Source: Streptomyces europaeiscabiei (GTDB lineage Bacteria > Actinomycetota > Actinomycetes > Streptomycetales > Streptomycetaceae). From it: a stretch of 64,000 nt of DNA. The DNA lies in the NCBI RefSeq assembly GCF_036346855.1, contig NZ_CP107841.1:3538001-3602000 (forward strand), given 5' to 3'. A program made the position numbers and the translations under genes. Every line of letters starts with the position of its first letter. Position 1 is the stretch's first letter. Of this stretch, positions 34,419 to 43,734 are shown one piece after another. The notes under the pieces were generated by a model. The model was not told the origin of the DNA, made no database searches, and saw nothing but the letters and a program-made list of their open reading frames with translations.

Positions 34419-35549
34419 ATGCCGGACGACAGCCACGAGCAGCACGGGCACGAGAACGTGCCGAGCAGGCAGCGCAGGCGCTTCGAGGGGATCTCCTCCC
34501 GGGCGTACGAACACCCCGCGGACCGCTCGGCGCTGGTGGCGCTGCGCAAGCTCAGCGGCTTCGACACCGTGTTCAAGGCACTCAGCGGTCTGCTGCCGGA
34601 ACGCAGCCTCAGGCTGCTGTTCCTGTCCGACTCCGTACGGGTCTCGGACCAGCAGTTCACCCACCTCAACGACATGCTGCGGGACGCCTGTTACATCCTG
34701 GACCTGGAGAAGGTCCCGCCGATGTACGTGAACCAGGACCCGCAGCCGAACGCGATGTGCATCGGCCTGGACGAGCCGATCATCGTCGTCACCACCGGGC
34801 TCGTCGAGCTGCTCGACGAGGAGGAGATGCGGGCCGTCATCGGGCACGAGGTGGGCCACGCGCTCTCCGGCCACTCGGTGTACCGGACGATACTGCTCTT
34901 CCTGACGAGCCTCGCCCTGAAGATCGCCTGGATCCCGCTGGGCAACATCGCGATCATGGCGATCGTGACCGCGCTGCGCGAGTGGTTCCGCAAGTCGGAG
35001 CTGTCCGCCGACCGCGCGGGCCTGCTGGTCGGCCAGGACGTCCAGGCGTCGATGCGCGGTCTGATGAAGATCGCGGGCGGCAACCACCTGCACGAGATGA
35101 ACGTGGACGCGTTCCTCGCGCAGGCCGAGGAGTACGAGGCCGGGGGCGACCTGCGCGACTCCGTCCTCAAGATCCTCAACGTGCTGCCCCGCTCGCACCC
35201 CTTCACCACCGTGCGCGCGGCCGAGCTGAAGAAGTGGGCCGAGTCCCGCGACTTCCAGCGGGTCATGGACGGGCACTACCCGCGGCGCAGCGAGGACAAG
35301 GACACCTCGGTGACCGACTCCTTCCGTGAGTCGGCCACGCACTACACGAGCAGTGTGAAGAACTCCAAGGACCCGCTGATGAAGCTGGTCACCGACATCG
35401 CGGGCGGCGCGGGCGATCTCGGCGGCCGGGTCCGGCGCGGCTTCGGCGGCTTCGGCAACGGCAGCGGCGGCACGGCCACCGACACCGACCCGGGTCAGGG
35501 CGGCGGCACGGACACCGCCCAGGAGGACAGGCGCCGGGACGACGAGTGA
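34419..35549 (+). CDS. M48-family zinc metalloprotease
   Basis: 376 residues from ATG 34419 (GGGGAAAC upstream). The zinc motif HEVGHALSGH is at about residues 143-152, with the third ligand Glu in KSELSADRAG about 55 residues later. A hydrophobic segment (TILLFLTSLALKIAWIPLGNIAIMAIVTALREW) sits between the two motifs and may associate with the membrane. There is no N-terminal membrane pair, unlike HtpX, so this is a different M48 subgroup. The C-terminal 60 residues are Gly/Asp/Thr-rich. Substrates are unknown; membrane protein quality control is plausible. Confidence 0.9.
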   Translation: MPDDSHEQHGHENVPSRQRRRFEGISSRAYEHPADRSALVALRKLSGFDTVFKALSGLLPERSLRLLFLSDSVRVSDQQFTHLNDMLRDACYILDLEKVPPMYVNQDPQPNAMCIGLDEPIIVVTTGLVELLDEEEMRAVIGHEVGHALSGHSVYRTILLFLTSLALKIAWIPLGNIAIMAIVTALREWFRKSELSADRAGLLVGQDVQASMRGLMKIAGGNHLHEMNVDAFLAQAEEYEAGGDLRDSVLKILNVLPRSHPFTTVRAAELKKWAESRDFQRVMDGHYPRRSEDKDTSVTDSFRESATHYTSSVKNSKDPLMKLVTDIAGGAGDLGGRVRRGFGGFGNGSGGTATDTDPGQGGGTDTAQEDRRRDDE

Positions 35550-35602
35550 CGCACGGCTACCGCCACGCCTGACCACAGGAGGAGCTCGCGGCTCGTGTGT
35601 TC

Positions 35603-35746
35603 CTCGGCTGCGGGTGGTGGGGCTTCTCTCGCAGTCCCCGCGCCCCTGAAAGACACGGCCCCTGCGGGCCGCAGAAAGCCAGGGGCGCAGCCCCGCTTTT
35701 CAGGGGCGTGGGGAACTGCGCGACCAGCCCCCACGCACCCGCATCC
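35603..35746. repeat. Inverted pair of the dispersed intergenic repeat
   Basis: The element found at 9089 and 14037 occurs here twice in opposite orientation. A minus-strand copy lies at 35603-35650 (CAGGGGCGCGGGGACTGCGA on the complement) and a plus-strand copy at 35701-35746 (CAGGGGCGTGGGGAACTGCG). They can fold into a long hairpin between converging genes (35549 and 35811). The 261-base gap contains no gene that I can see. Confidence 0.7.
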
Positions 35747-35810
35747 GAAGAACACGCAGAAGCGGGGTCAAAGGGGCGCAGCCCCTTGAGGATGGTGCGG
35801 GGGCCGCGCC

Positions 35811-36881
35811 TCACACCTTCGGCTGGGCACTCTCCGCGAGGGAGCCGCACAGGGCGGTGGCGGCGCCGGTGCCGTACGGGTCGGTGCCGGCGGACGGGCC
35901 GCCCTCCTTGGCCGTCTGCCCGGCGAGAAGCGGGCGCAGATGGTTCGTGGCGTCGTCGGCGCAGGCCAGCGGTCCGGCCTGAACGTAGGAGACGACGACC
36001 TCGACCTGGTGGGTGCGCAGGTCGTCCTGGTCGAAGCGGAAGTGCAGCTCGCGCCGGACGGTGAACAGCGAGGCCTGCCCCGCGGTCCTGTCGCCCGGTG
36101 GCCTCAGCGCGTACACGAGGGTGTGGGCGGCGACGACCTCCAGGGTGCCGGAATCGAACTCGGCGGCCTGGAGGGTGCCCTGGACACGGATCTTGCGGTC
36201 GGCGAGTTGCGCGCGGGACGGGTCGAAGCGGACCAGCCAGCCGGTGGGGGCGTGCCGTCCGTCGGCCGCCGGATGATCGAAACTCTGTTCGAATTGGTCG
36301 AGCTGTTCCGAGTCGAGCAGCCGCCGCACGGGCTGGACGGTGGTGCCGCCGAGCACCTCCGGGTCGAGCGCGGAGGCGACCAGGTACTCCTTGGCGATGG
36401 TCAGCGCGGAGACGACCTGACTGTCGGTGAAGTGTTCGGTGCGCCGGGTGGCCGGCATCGTGATGCCCTCGGCGCCGATGCGGAACTGGGCGGCCGGGCT
36501 GTGCGCGTACAGCGTCTCGGCGTCCTGAGCGCCGGGCACCGCGGACTGCGGGGACAGCGGGATCACCGTCATCCGGAGCGGCTCGGTGGGCTTCGCCGCC
36601 GGGGTGTCGTACGGATGGCGGACGCCCATGTAGATCGCGGTGCCGAAGGCGAGGGCGACCAGGAGGACGAGGACCAGGGCCTGCCGGGAGAGACCGCGGC
36701 GCATGGGCGGGCGGCGGCGGACGGCGGGGGCGTGGTCGGAGAGGCGCTCCTGGGCGGAGAACTCCTGAAGGCGGGCAGCACGGACGAACGATTCGTCGAA
36801 GACGACGGATCGGTATTCGTCCTCGCCACCGCCGGGGGCGCCCTCGGGAGTCCCCTCAGGTGGGTTTCCAGGCCCGCCCAT
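35811..36881 (-). CDS. Membrane protein with cytosolic VVFDExFVRAA motif
   Basis: 356 residues from ATG 36881 (MGGPGNPPEG); ATG 36926 is possible. The cytosolic N-terminus contains SVVFDESFVRAARLQEFSAQERL (about residues 24-46, shared with the next gene upstream). A basic stretch follows, then one membrane helix (ALVLVLLVALAFGTAIYMGV). The outside domain of about 250 residues has alternating strands and two late Cys (ACADD, ALCGS). The extracellular part is not recognised. The shared motif suggests both proteins dock on the same cytosolic partner. Converges on the M48 protease gene. Confidence 0.82.
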   Translation of the reverse strand: MGGPGNPPEGTPEGAPGGGEDEYRSVVFDESFVRAARLQEFSAQERLSDHAPAVRRRPPMRRGLSRQALVLVLLVALAFGTAIYMGVRHPYDTPAAKPTEPLRMTVIPLSPQSAVPGAQDAETLYAHSPAAQFRIGAEGITMPATRRTEHFTDSQVVSALTIAKEYLVASALDPEVLGGTTVQPVRRLLDSEQLDQFEQSFDHPAADGRHAPTGWLVRFDPSRAQLADRKIRVQGTLQAAEFDSGTLEVVAAHTLVYALRPPGDRTAGQASLFTVRRELHFRFDQDDLRTHQVEVVVSYVQAGPLACADDATNHLRPLLAGQTAKEGGPSAGTDPYGTGAATALCGSLAESAQPKV

Positions 36882-37003
36882 ACAAGGAGAGTAGGTCTCC
36901 GGGGGCCTCGGTAAACGCGCTGCCACACGACAAGTTGTGACAGGTCCTCACCAGGTTCACACGGAAGCGGCGAACCGCCCTCCAGGGCTCGCGCGAGGCC
37001 GTG

Positions 37004-37627
37004 TCAGGGCGTGCGGGGGTCCGCCGACACCACCGGCTGGGAGAAGTCCGCCGAGGCGGAGGGCCTTGTCGGGGTGAGCGGTTCGACGCCGGTGGTGGCG
37101 GGAGGCGGGACCGGGTCGCCGCGGCCGGTGGAGGCGCCCCGGTAGACCGCGGTGAAGGCCAGCGCGACCATGCCGACACCCATCACGAGGGCGAGGATCC
37201 AGGCGACGGGCCGGTGCCAGCGGGTCTGCTTGCCGTACGGCCTGCCGTAGGCCCCGTCGGCGCCGTAGCGGCCCTCCAGGACGTCGGGGTCGTCGAGGTC
37301 CTCCAAATCGTCATCGCGGCCGTGCCCGAAATCCGTGCCGAAGCCGTCGTCGTAACGGTCGTCGTCACCGCGTGCGTTTCTGGAGTGCGCCCGGCGGGCT
37401 TCGGCCTCCTGGGCCGCGGCACGGGCCTCTGCCGCTGCGAGCAGACGTTCGACCGCGGTCGGCTCGTGCACCGCGGCCGCCCGTACGAAGTCCTCGTCGA
37501 AGACCACGGAGGCGAACTCTTCGTCCATACCTCCGCGGTCGCGGTCGTCGTCGGGCTCCCAGCCGTCCGGGAACGGCGTGCCCCCCACGTCCTCCGGCAC
37601 GGATCCAGCGTAGACCGGAGTGGTCAA
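37004..37627 (-). CDS. Small membrane protein with cytosolic VVFDExFVRAA motif
   Basis: 207 residues. The N-terminal 145 residues are acidic and charged, containing SVVFDEDFVRAAAVHEPTAVERL (about residues 40-62), an Ala/Glu helix and Asp-rich stretches. One membrane helix follows (VAWILALVMGVGMVALAFTAVY) and a short Pro/Thr-rich outside tail of about 40 residues. It is next to and upstream of the 356-residue protein sharing the motif, separated by 122 bases. Proline synthesis gene proA follows on the other side. Confidence 0.82.
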   Translation of the reverse strand: MTTPVYAGSVPEDVGGTPFPDGWEPDDDRDRGGMDEEFASVVFDEDFVRAAAVHEPTAVERLLAAAEARAAAQEAEARRAHSRNARGDDDRYDDGFGTDFGHGRDDDLEDLDDPDVLEGRYGADGAYGRPYGKQTRWHRPVAWILALVMGVGMVALAFTAVYRGASTGRGDPVPPPATTGVEPLTPTRPSASADFSQPVVSADPRTP

Positions 37628-37721
37628 TTTGGGCAGACGGTAAGGAAATTCATCCGATTTGCCAGCTGGGTGCCGGCCTGTTCACAGGAACGGACCGGCG
37701 CCCCACAAGACCCGCGCCGGG

Positions 37722-39008
37722 CTAGCGGCGGACGTGTCCGTCGCCCGTGACGATGTACTTCGTGCTGGTCAGCTCGGGCAGGCCCATCGGGCCCCGGGCG
37801 TGCAGCTTCTGGGTGGAGATGCCGATCTCGGCGCCGAAACCGAACTGACCGCCGTCGGTGAACCGGGTCGAGGCGTTGACGGCGACCGTCGTGGAGTCGA
37901 CCAGCTGGGTGAAGCGGCGGGCGGCCTGCTGGGAGGTCGTCACGATCGCCTCGGTGTGGCCGGAGCTCCACAGCCGGATGTGCTCCACGGCCCGGTCGAG
38001 CGAGTCGACGACGGCGGCGGCGATGTCGTACGACAGGTACTCGGTCTCCCAGTCCTCCGTGGTGGCCTCGACGACCGTGGCCCGGCTCTCCTTGGCGAAG
38101 GCGAGGACGCGCTCGTCGGCGTGGACCGTGACCCCGGCGTCGGCGAGCGCGTCGAGGGCGCGGGGCAGGAACTCGGGGGCGATGTCCTGGTGGACGAGGA
38201 GGGTCTCGGCTGCGTTGCAGACGCTGACGCGGTGGGCCTTGGAGTTGATCAGGATCTCGATCGCCGTGTCGAGGTCGGCGCCCGCGTCGACGTAGACGTG
38301 GCAGTTGCCCGTGCCGGTCTCGATCACCGGGACGGTGGACTCCTCGACGACCGTGCGGATCAGGGAGGCGCCGCCGCGCGGGATGAGCACGTCGACCAGG
38401 CCGCGGGCGCGCATCAGCTCGCGGACGGACTCGCGGCTCTCGCCGGGGACGAGCTGGATGGAGTCGGCGGGCAGGCCCGCGCCGCCGACGGCGTCCCGCA
38501 GGACCCGTACGAGGGCGGCGTTGGACTCGTGGGCGGAGGACGAGCCGCGCAGCAGGACCGCGTTGCCGGACTTCAGGCAGAGCGCGGCGGCGTCCACGGT
38601 CACGTTCGGGCGGGCCTCGTAGATGATGCCGACGACGCCGAGCGGGACGCGGACCTGGCGCAGGTCGATGCCGTTGGGGAGGGTGGAGCCGCGGACGACC
38701 TCGCCGACCGGGTCGGGCAACGCGGCCACGTCGCGGACGTCGGCGGCGATCGCGCGGACCCGCTCCGGGGTCAGCGTCAGCCGGTCGACGATCGCCTCGC
38801 TGGTGCCTGCCTCGCGGGCCCGCTCGATGTCCTTGGCGTTGGCCTCGACGATCTCGCTCGTACGGACCTCCAGCGCGTCGGCGATGGCGAGCAGCGCGTC
38901 GTCCTTGTCGGCGCGCGGAAGCGGCGCGAGGTCGGCGGCGGCGGCCTTGGCACGGTAGGCGGCCCGGGTGACCGGCGTCATGGAGTCGTACGGCGAGAGC
39001 GAGGTCAT
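37722..39008 (-). CDS. proA: Gamma-glutamyl phosphate reductase
   Basis: 428 residues from ATG 39008. ALDH-superfamily enzyme that reduces glutamyl-5-phosphate with NADPH in the second step of proline synthesis. The catalytic Cys lies in [14 protein letters not shown] (about residue 265). [33 protein letters not shown] is the cofactor region, split here by position 110-140. [16 protein letters not shown] is the ProA C-terminal signature. proB lies 756 bases upstream on the same strand, with one small gene between. Confidence 0.96.
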   Translation of the reverse strand: MTSLSPYDSMTPVTRAAYRAKAAAADLAPLPRADKDDALLAIADALEVRTSEIVEANAKDIERAREAGTSEAIVDRLTLTPERVRAIAADVRDVAALPDPVGEVVRGSTLPNGIDLRQVRVPLGVVGIIYEARPNVTVDAAALCLKSGNAVLLRGSSSAHESNAALVRVLRDAVGGAGLPADSIQLVPGESRESVRELMRARGLVDVLIPRGGASLIRTVVEESTVPVIETGTGNCHVYVDAGADLDTAIEILINSKAHRVSVCNAAETLLVHQDIAPEFLPRALDALADAGVTVHADERVLAFAKESRATVVEATTEDWETEYLSYDIAAAVVDSLDRAVEHIRLWSSGHTEAIVTTSQQAARRFTQLVDSTTVAVNASTRFTDGGQFGFGAEIGISTQKLHARGPMGLPELTSTKYIVTGDGHVRR

Positions 39009-39134
39009 ACCGGAAGGGTAGTGCGCCCGGCGGAGGGGTCCATCGTGTGTTCCAAAGCGCGAGACACCGCCGCGGGACACCCGTCGGGGGACTCCCGACG
39101 GCACGGCCGGGCTCCCGGTCAGACGGTCAGACGG

Positions 39135-39611
39135 TCAGAAGGGATGGACCCCTACGGGTGTGGCCGGGGCCGGCCCGTATCCCTCGGCGATCCGATGATG
39201 GTAGGTCTGGCGGTCGATGACCTCCAGGCCGACGATCTCCCAGGGCGGAAGCCCGGCCGTCCGCCGGTGCTCGCCCCACAGGCGCAGGGCGACGGCGGCC
39301 GCGTCGTGGAGGTCGCGGGCCTCCTCCCAGTAGCGGATCTCGGCGTGGTCGTGGGCATAGCGGCTGGTCAGCAGGAAGGGGTGGTCGTGGGCGAGCTGTT
39401 CGAGGCCGCGCCGCACCTCCTTGAGGGGGGCCTCGGCGCCGGAGACGCTCAGTGTGATGTGCCACAGCCGGGGCAGGTCCTGCGGCTTCTCGGCGCTGTC
39501 ACCCTCGTACGTGTCCGAGGCGGCGACGCTGGTGAGCGTCCGCTCCTCGCCGGCCGCACGGGAGGTACCACCACCACGGGACGTCGCGGCCCCGGGGCGC
39601 ACTCGTCTCAC
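39135..39611 (-). CDS. Hypothetical protein between proA and proB
   Basis: 158 residues from GTG 39611, chosen for the AAGGAGG site six bases upstream. The first 45 residues are low complexity. The rest reads as a compact alpha/beta domain (LWHITLSVSGAEAPLKEVRRGLEQLAHDHPFLLTSRYA, then EIRYWEEARDLHDAAAVALRLW and IVGLEVIDRQTYHHR). The pattern resembles a ferredoxin-like fold, but I cannot name a family. It lies between proB and proA on the same strand. Function unknown. Confidence 0.82.
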   Translation of the reverse strand: MRRVRPGAATSRGGGTSRAAGEERTLTSVAASDTYEGDSAEKPQDLPRLWHITLSVSGAEAPLKEVRRGLEQLAHDHPFLLTSRYAHDHAEIRYWEEARDLHDAAAVALRLWGEHRRTAGLPPWEIVGLEVIDRQTYHHRIAEGYGPAPATPVGVHPF

Positions 39612-39763
39612 GACGGCCTCCTTCGCAACGATTTCGTGCTTCGCAATAGGTCGTGCGCAATCTCCCCGAGTCAAAGTTGAGCAGGCTCGGGGGCTTCGCG
39701 TGGCGGTTTTACGGAACGTGCACCGCCGGGGCCCGTACTCCGCCCCCTCCATGGGGCCGCTGG

Positions 39764-40891
39764 TCAGGGGCGCAGGAGGACGAGGTCGTCCCTGTGTACG
39801 ACCTCTCGTTCGTACGCGGGACCCAGCTCGCGCGCCAGTTCCCGGGTCGAGCGGCCGATCAGCTGGGGGATCTCCTTGGCGTCGAAGTTCACGAGCCCGC
39901 GCGCGACCGCCCGGCCCTCGCCGTCGCGCAGCTCCACGGGGTCGCCGGCGGTGAAGTCGCCCTCGACGGCCGCGATCCCGGCCGGCAGCAGTGACGTGCG
40001 GCGCTCGACGACCGCGCGCACGGCCCCGTCGTCGAGGGTGAGCGCGCCCTGCGGGGTGGAGGCGTGCTGGAGCCACAGCAGCCGGTCGGCGGAACGCTTG
40101 CCGGTCGGGTGGAAGTACGTCCCCGTGTCACGGCCGCCGAGCGCGTCGGCCGCGTGGACGGCGCTGGTCAGCACCACGGGGATACCCGCTCCGGTGGCGA
40201 TCGCGGCCGCCTCGACCTTGGTGACCATGCCGCCGGTGCCGACGCCCGCCTTGCCGGCGCTGCCGATCTCCACGTGCGCGAGGTCCGCGGGCCCCCGTAC
40301 CTCAGCTATCCGCGACGTGCCGGGCCTGCTGGGGTCCCCGTCGTACACACCGTCCACGTCCGACAGCAGGACCAGCAGATCCGCCCGTACGAGGTGGGCG
40401 ACGAGGGCGGCCAGGCGGTCGTTGTCGCCGAAGCGGATCTCGTCCGTGGCCACGGTGTCGTTCTCGTTGACGACCGGCAGCGCGCCCATCGCGAGGAGCT
40501 TGTCGAGGGTGCGGGAGGCATTGCGGTGGTGGGCGCGGCGGCTCATGTCGTCGGAGGTGAGGAGCACCTGGCCGACGCGGATGCCGTGACGGGCGCAGGA
40601 GGCCGTGTAGCGGGCCACCAGCAGCCCCTGGCCGACGCTGGCGGCGGCCTGCTGCCGGGCGAGGTCCTTGGGGCGGCGGCGCAGACCCAGCGGCGCGAGC
40701 CCGGCGGCGATGGCGCCGGACGAGACCAGCACGACCTCCCGCTCTCCCCCGCTGCGGGCCTTGGCGAGGACGTCCACCAGGGCGTCCACCCGGTCCGCGT
40801 CGAGGCCGCCGGACGCCGTCGTCAGCGACGAGGAGCCCACCTTGACGACGATCCGGTGCGCTTCCGCCACGCCCTGCCTTGCCGCTGACAC
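39764..40891 (-). CDS. proB: Glutamate 5-kinase
   Basis: 375 residues. The amino-acid kinase motif VVKVGSSSLT is near residue 14, VLVSSGAIAAG at about 55, NENDTVATDEIRFGDNDRLAA at about 140 and the Lys in GTGGMVTKVEAA at about 220. A C-terminal PUA domain (about 285-365) is present, as in most bacterial ProB. It phosphorylates glutamate in the first, proline-inhibited step of proline synthesis. A 24-bp tandem repeat lies about 100 bases upstream in the gap shared with the divergent gene at 41267. Confidence 0.96.
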   Translation of the reverse strand: MSAARQGVAEAHRIVVKVGSSSLTTASGGLDADRVDALVDVLAKARSGGEREVVLVSSGAIAAGLAPLGLRRRPKDLARQQAAASVGQGLLVARYTASCARHGIRVGQVLLTSDDMSRRAHHRNASRTLDKLLAMGALPVVNENDTVATDEIRFGDNDRLAALVAHLVRADLLVLLSDVDGVYDGDPSRPGTSRIAEVRGPADLAHVEIGSAGKAGVGTGGMVTKVEAAAIATGAGIPVVLTSAVHAADALGGRDTGTYFHPTGKRSADRLLWLQHASTPQGALTLDDGAVRAVVERRTSLLPAGIAAVEGDFTAGDPVELRDGEGRAVARGLVNFDAKEIPQLIGRSTRELARELGPAYEREVVHRDDLVLLRP

Positions 40892-40986
40892 GCTATCCCC
40901 AATGCTCCGAACAGCCCGGTGTGTGCACTCCGCAATCTACGGGAGCGCGCGGACCGGCCGCGTCCTCATTTCGAGGGGCGGACGGC

Positions 40987-41082
40987 GGCGGTCCGTCTCC
41001 GAGCCTTTCGGGCGGTCCGTCTCCGAGCCTTTCGGGCGGTCCGTCTCCGAGCCTTTCGGGCGGTCCGTCTCCGAGCCCTTTA
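40987..41082. repeat. Four tandem 24-bp repeats upstream of proB
   Basis: The unit starts GGCGGTCCGTCTCCGAGCCT and ends TTCG. Copies start at 40987, 41011, 41035 and 41059; the first three are identical and the last has a changed end. They occupy the 375-base divergent gap between proB (minus) and the glycerophosphotransferase-like gene (plus). Each unit contains TCTCCGAG. They may be a multiple binding site or a variable-number repeat affecting spacing. I see no gene in this gap. Confidence 0.9.
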
Positions 41083-41266
41083 TGAGGAGATGCCGAGACA
41101 GCTCTCAAGGTTGCAGGCGTTATGTCCGACTACCAGTGATTGTTCCCACCCAAGATTGCTCACCGGCCTCCCTAGGTCATACGGTCAGGGATCGGCCTTC
41201 CTCAGGCCACCCCCAGACTCACCCTCCCCCCCTCCGTCCGTCGCACCCTCCGCAGGAGCCCAGCCC

Positions 41267-43327
41267 GTGCCCTCCGCAGGCCTCGCACCCCGCCGCATCG
41301 CGCAGCTGACAGCGCTGTTCACGATGTTCGCGCTCTTCACGGCCCAGATCGTCTCCGCGCTGCTGCCGAACATTCCCGTGTTTGTCGCCGCCGGCGCGGC
41401 GGGCCTCGTACTGGACACGTTCCTGCAGTACCGGGACCCCGGGCTGCTCGCCACTCTGAGCAAGGTCCGCTTCGACGCGCTGGTGCGTCAGCTGCTGCGC
41501 GACATGCTGATCCTCGTGGGGCTGCTGCGCATCGACGGCATCGACCCGCTGCGCGAGCAGGCCCCGCTCCTGGTGGGCCTCATCGTCTTCTACGCGGTGC
41601 ACTTCACCTGCCAGGCCGTCTCGGTCCTGGTGCGCCGCACCCGCACCCTGCCGATCGTGACCCGCAACATCGACGCCTCCGAGCTGCGCCTGACCGCCTC
41701 CCCACCGCGCATCCTGGCCCGCCGCCAGGCCCACCGGCTGCTGACCTTCTCCCTGCCGATCACGGCTGGCCTGTTGCTCACCGCGGCCACGCAGGACGCC
41801 ACCTGGGGCGGCGCCGGCCTCGGCGCCGGTCTCACCCTCCTCGTCGCGGGCACCGCGTACCTGGCGACCTGGCTGCTGCCGAAGAAGCGCGCGAAGAACG
41901 AGCAGCAGGTCATGGAGTGGCTCGACAAGTGGCTCGACAAGTACCGGCCGACCACCGCGATGTACTTCTCCGGCGGTACGACGTCGGCGTACCAGGCGAA
42001 CATGTGGCTCTCCACGCTCTCCCAGCTGGAGAAGCCGCTGATCGTGCTGCGTGAGCGCTTCATGGTCCAGAAGATCGACGCGACGGACGTGCCGGTCATC
42101 TGCTTCCCGAAGGTCTCCACGATGTTCTCCCTGGAGACCTCGACGCTGAAGATGATGCTGCACCCGGCCAACGCCGCGAAGACCTCCCAGGTGCTGCGCA
42201 TCCCCACCGTCAAGCACGCCTTCATCAACCACGGCGAGAGCGACAAGCTGTCCTCCTGCAACCCGTACGCGAAGGCGTACGACGAGGTGTGGGTCGCCGG
42301 TCCCGCGGCGCGCGAGCGGTACGCGCTCGCCGACGTCGGCGTCGAGGACAAGGACATCGTCGAGGTCGGCCGCCCGCAGCTGGCGCCGATCCGCCCGTAC
42401 GCGGGCCCGCCGACCGGCACGTACACGACCGTCCTCTACGCCCCCACCTGGGAGGGCTGGGACGGCAACCCCGGCAACACGTCCGTGGTCCTGGCCGGCG
42501 AGAACATCGTCCGGGGGCTCCTCGCCGACGACAAGGTCCGGCTGCTCTACAAGCCGCACCCGATGACCGGCTCGGTCGACCCGCGCGCGGGGGCCGCGAA
42601 CGAGCGCATCAAGGCGATGATCCGCGAGGCCAACACGAAGCGTTCGGGTGCGCGGCCCGGGCCGGAAGCGGTGGCCGAACTCGCCCGCCGTACGGCCGAG
42701 TTGGACAAGCTGACCTCCACGTCGTTCCGTGCCAGCGCGGACGAGATGGAGCGGATGCTGCTGCAGGGCACGCCCAGCGGGGACCGTGCGGCGGCGATCT
42801 CCGAGGCGACGCTCGCCTGGGAGAAGGCGTACTGGGCGTCGTTCCCGGAGTGGGAGCACAGGATCATCACCGAGGCGCGGCCCGCGATCTTCGCCTGCTT
42901 CAACGCGTCGGACCTGCTGATCAGCGATGTCTCGTCGGTGGTCTCCGACTGGCTGTCCAGCGAGAAGCCGTACTCGGTCGCCAACACGTCCGGGCTGCCT
43001 GAGGCGGCGTTCCGCACGGCCTTCCCGACGGTCTCCGCGGGTGTCGTCCTGACGCCCGAGGCGGACGGCGTCCCGGCCCTCCTCGACTCGGTCCGCAACC
43101 CGGAGAAGGACCTCTTCACCAAGGCCCGCGCCGACCTCAAGGAACAGCTGCTCGGTCCCTCCGACCCGCCGTCGCTGGTCCGCTTCGACTCCGCGGTGAA
43201 GGCGCTCTGCGCCAAGGCCGACGACCGCCGCGTGCGGATGGAGTCCCGTCTCGTCGACGATCTGCCGTCCCCCCGGGAGGCGGGCGACGAACTCACCGAG
43301 GGCGAACCGAGCGAGGCGCTCGCCTAG
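41267..43327 (+). CDS. Membrane-bound CDP-glycerol glycerophosphotransferase-like protein
   Basis: 686 residues from GTG 41267 (AGGAG upstream); longer readings run through the tandem repeat and are unlikely. The N-terminal 210 residues hold about six membrane helices. The remainder is a GT-B-like domain with INHGESDKLSSCNPYAKAYDEVWVAGPAARERY, ready match to TagF-type enzymes (HGxxxK, wvxsp). Then come VLYAPTWEGWDG, LLYKPHPMTGS and LLISDVSSVVSDWL, the C-terminal nucleotide-binding motif. TagF enzymes polymerise glycerol phosphate from CDP-glycerol into teichoic-acid-like polymers. The membrane-spanning N-terminus is unusual. Related proteins are linked to spore wall polymers in Streptomyces (inference). 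Confidence 0.87.
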   Translation: MPSAGLAPRRIAQLTALFTMFALFTAQIVSALLPNIPVFVAAGAAGLVLDTFLQYRDPGLLATLSKVRFDALVRQLLRDMLILVGLLRIDGIDPLREQAPLLVGLIVFYAVHFTCQAVSVLVRRTRTLPIVTRNIDASELRLTASPPRILARRQAHRLLTFSLPITAGLLLTAATQDATWGGAGLGAGLTLLVAGTAYLATWLLPKKRAKNEQQVMEWLDKWLDKYRPTTAMYFSGGTTSAYQANMWLSTLSQLEKPLIVLRERFMVQKIDATDVPVICFPKVSTMFSLETSTLKMMLHPANAAKTSQVLRIPTVKHAFINHGESDKLSSCNPYAKAYDEVWVAGPAARERYALADVGVEDKDIVEVGRPQLAPIRPYAGPPTGTYTTVLYAPTWEGWDGNPGNTSVVLAGENIVRGLLADDKVRLLYKPHPMTGSVDPRAGAANERIKAMIREANTKRSGARPGPEAVAELARRTAELDKLTSTSFRASADEMERMLLQGTPSGDRAAAISEATLAWEKAYWASFPEWEHRIITEARPAIFACFNASDLLISDVSSVVSDWLSSEKPYSVANTSGLPEAAFRTAFPTVSAGVVLTPEADGVPALLDSVRNPEKDLFTKARADLKEQLLGPSDPPSLVRFDSAVKALCAKADDRRVRMESRLVDDLPSPREAGDELTEGEPSEALA

Positions 43328-43335
43328 AAACAGCC

Positions 43336-43377
43336 GAAGGGCCCCGGAGATGTCTCGAGACATCTCCGGGGCCCTTC
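43336..43377. terminator. 42-bp perfect palindrome (bidirectional terminator)
   Basis: 21 bases (43336-43356, GAAGGGCCCCGGAGATGTC...) are exactly repeated inverted at 43357-43377 with no loop. It starts nine bases after the stop of the plus-strand gene and precedes the converging obg gene. It can form a very stable hairpin. No T-run follows. Confidence 0.85.
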
Positions 43378-43437
43378 GTCGTGTGCGGGGCGTCGAATGC
43401 CGCTCCCTGCCCCTGCTGCGGGCAATCGTGCCGCTGC

Positions 43438-43672
43438 GGCGGCGCAGGCGGCGCCTCGTGAGCGCCGGGGCGGCGCAGGCAGCGCGGGTGACGCAGGGCG
43501 GCGCAGGCAGCGCGGGGCAGCGCGGGGCAGCGCAGGCAGCGCAGGCAGCGCGGGTGACGCAGGGCGGCGCAGGCAGCGCGGGTGACGCCGGCGGCGCAGG
43601 CAGCGCGGGGCGGCGCGGGTGGTGCAGGCGGCGCGGGTGACGCCGGCGGCGCCTCGTGAGCGCCGGGGCGCG
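43438..43672. repeat. Imperfect GCAGCGCGGG/GGCGCAGGC repeat array with flanking direct repeats
   Basis: About 235 bases made of short shuffled units (GGCGCAGGCAGCGCGGG, TGACGCAGGGC, GGGGCAGCGC). A 20-base-plus sequence beginning GGCGCCTCGTGAGCGCCGGGG occurs at both ends (about 43449 and 43647). It fills the convergent 407-base gap between the plus-strand gene ending 43327 and obg ending 43735. Reading frames through it give only Gly/Ala/Arg repeats, so I see no gene. Probably a minisatellite-like region. Confidence 0.8.
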
Positions 43673-43734
43673 CAGGCCCACCGCCGCCCGGCCCCGGGCG
43701 CCGAGGAACCCCGGCGCCCGAGAACCCGACAGAC

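Noticed and set aside
40893..41108. 71-codon minus-strand frame with GDGPPERL repeats just upstream of proB
   Set aside because: It is the translation of the 24-bp tandem repeat, lacks a ribosome site, and the rest has no protein-like pattern. A role as a leader peptide cannot be excluded, but nothing supports it.
43350..43640. Frames through the GCAGCGCGGG array
   Set aside because: They consist only of repeat translations (Gly/Ala/Ser/Arg) and start inside the palindrome.
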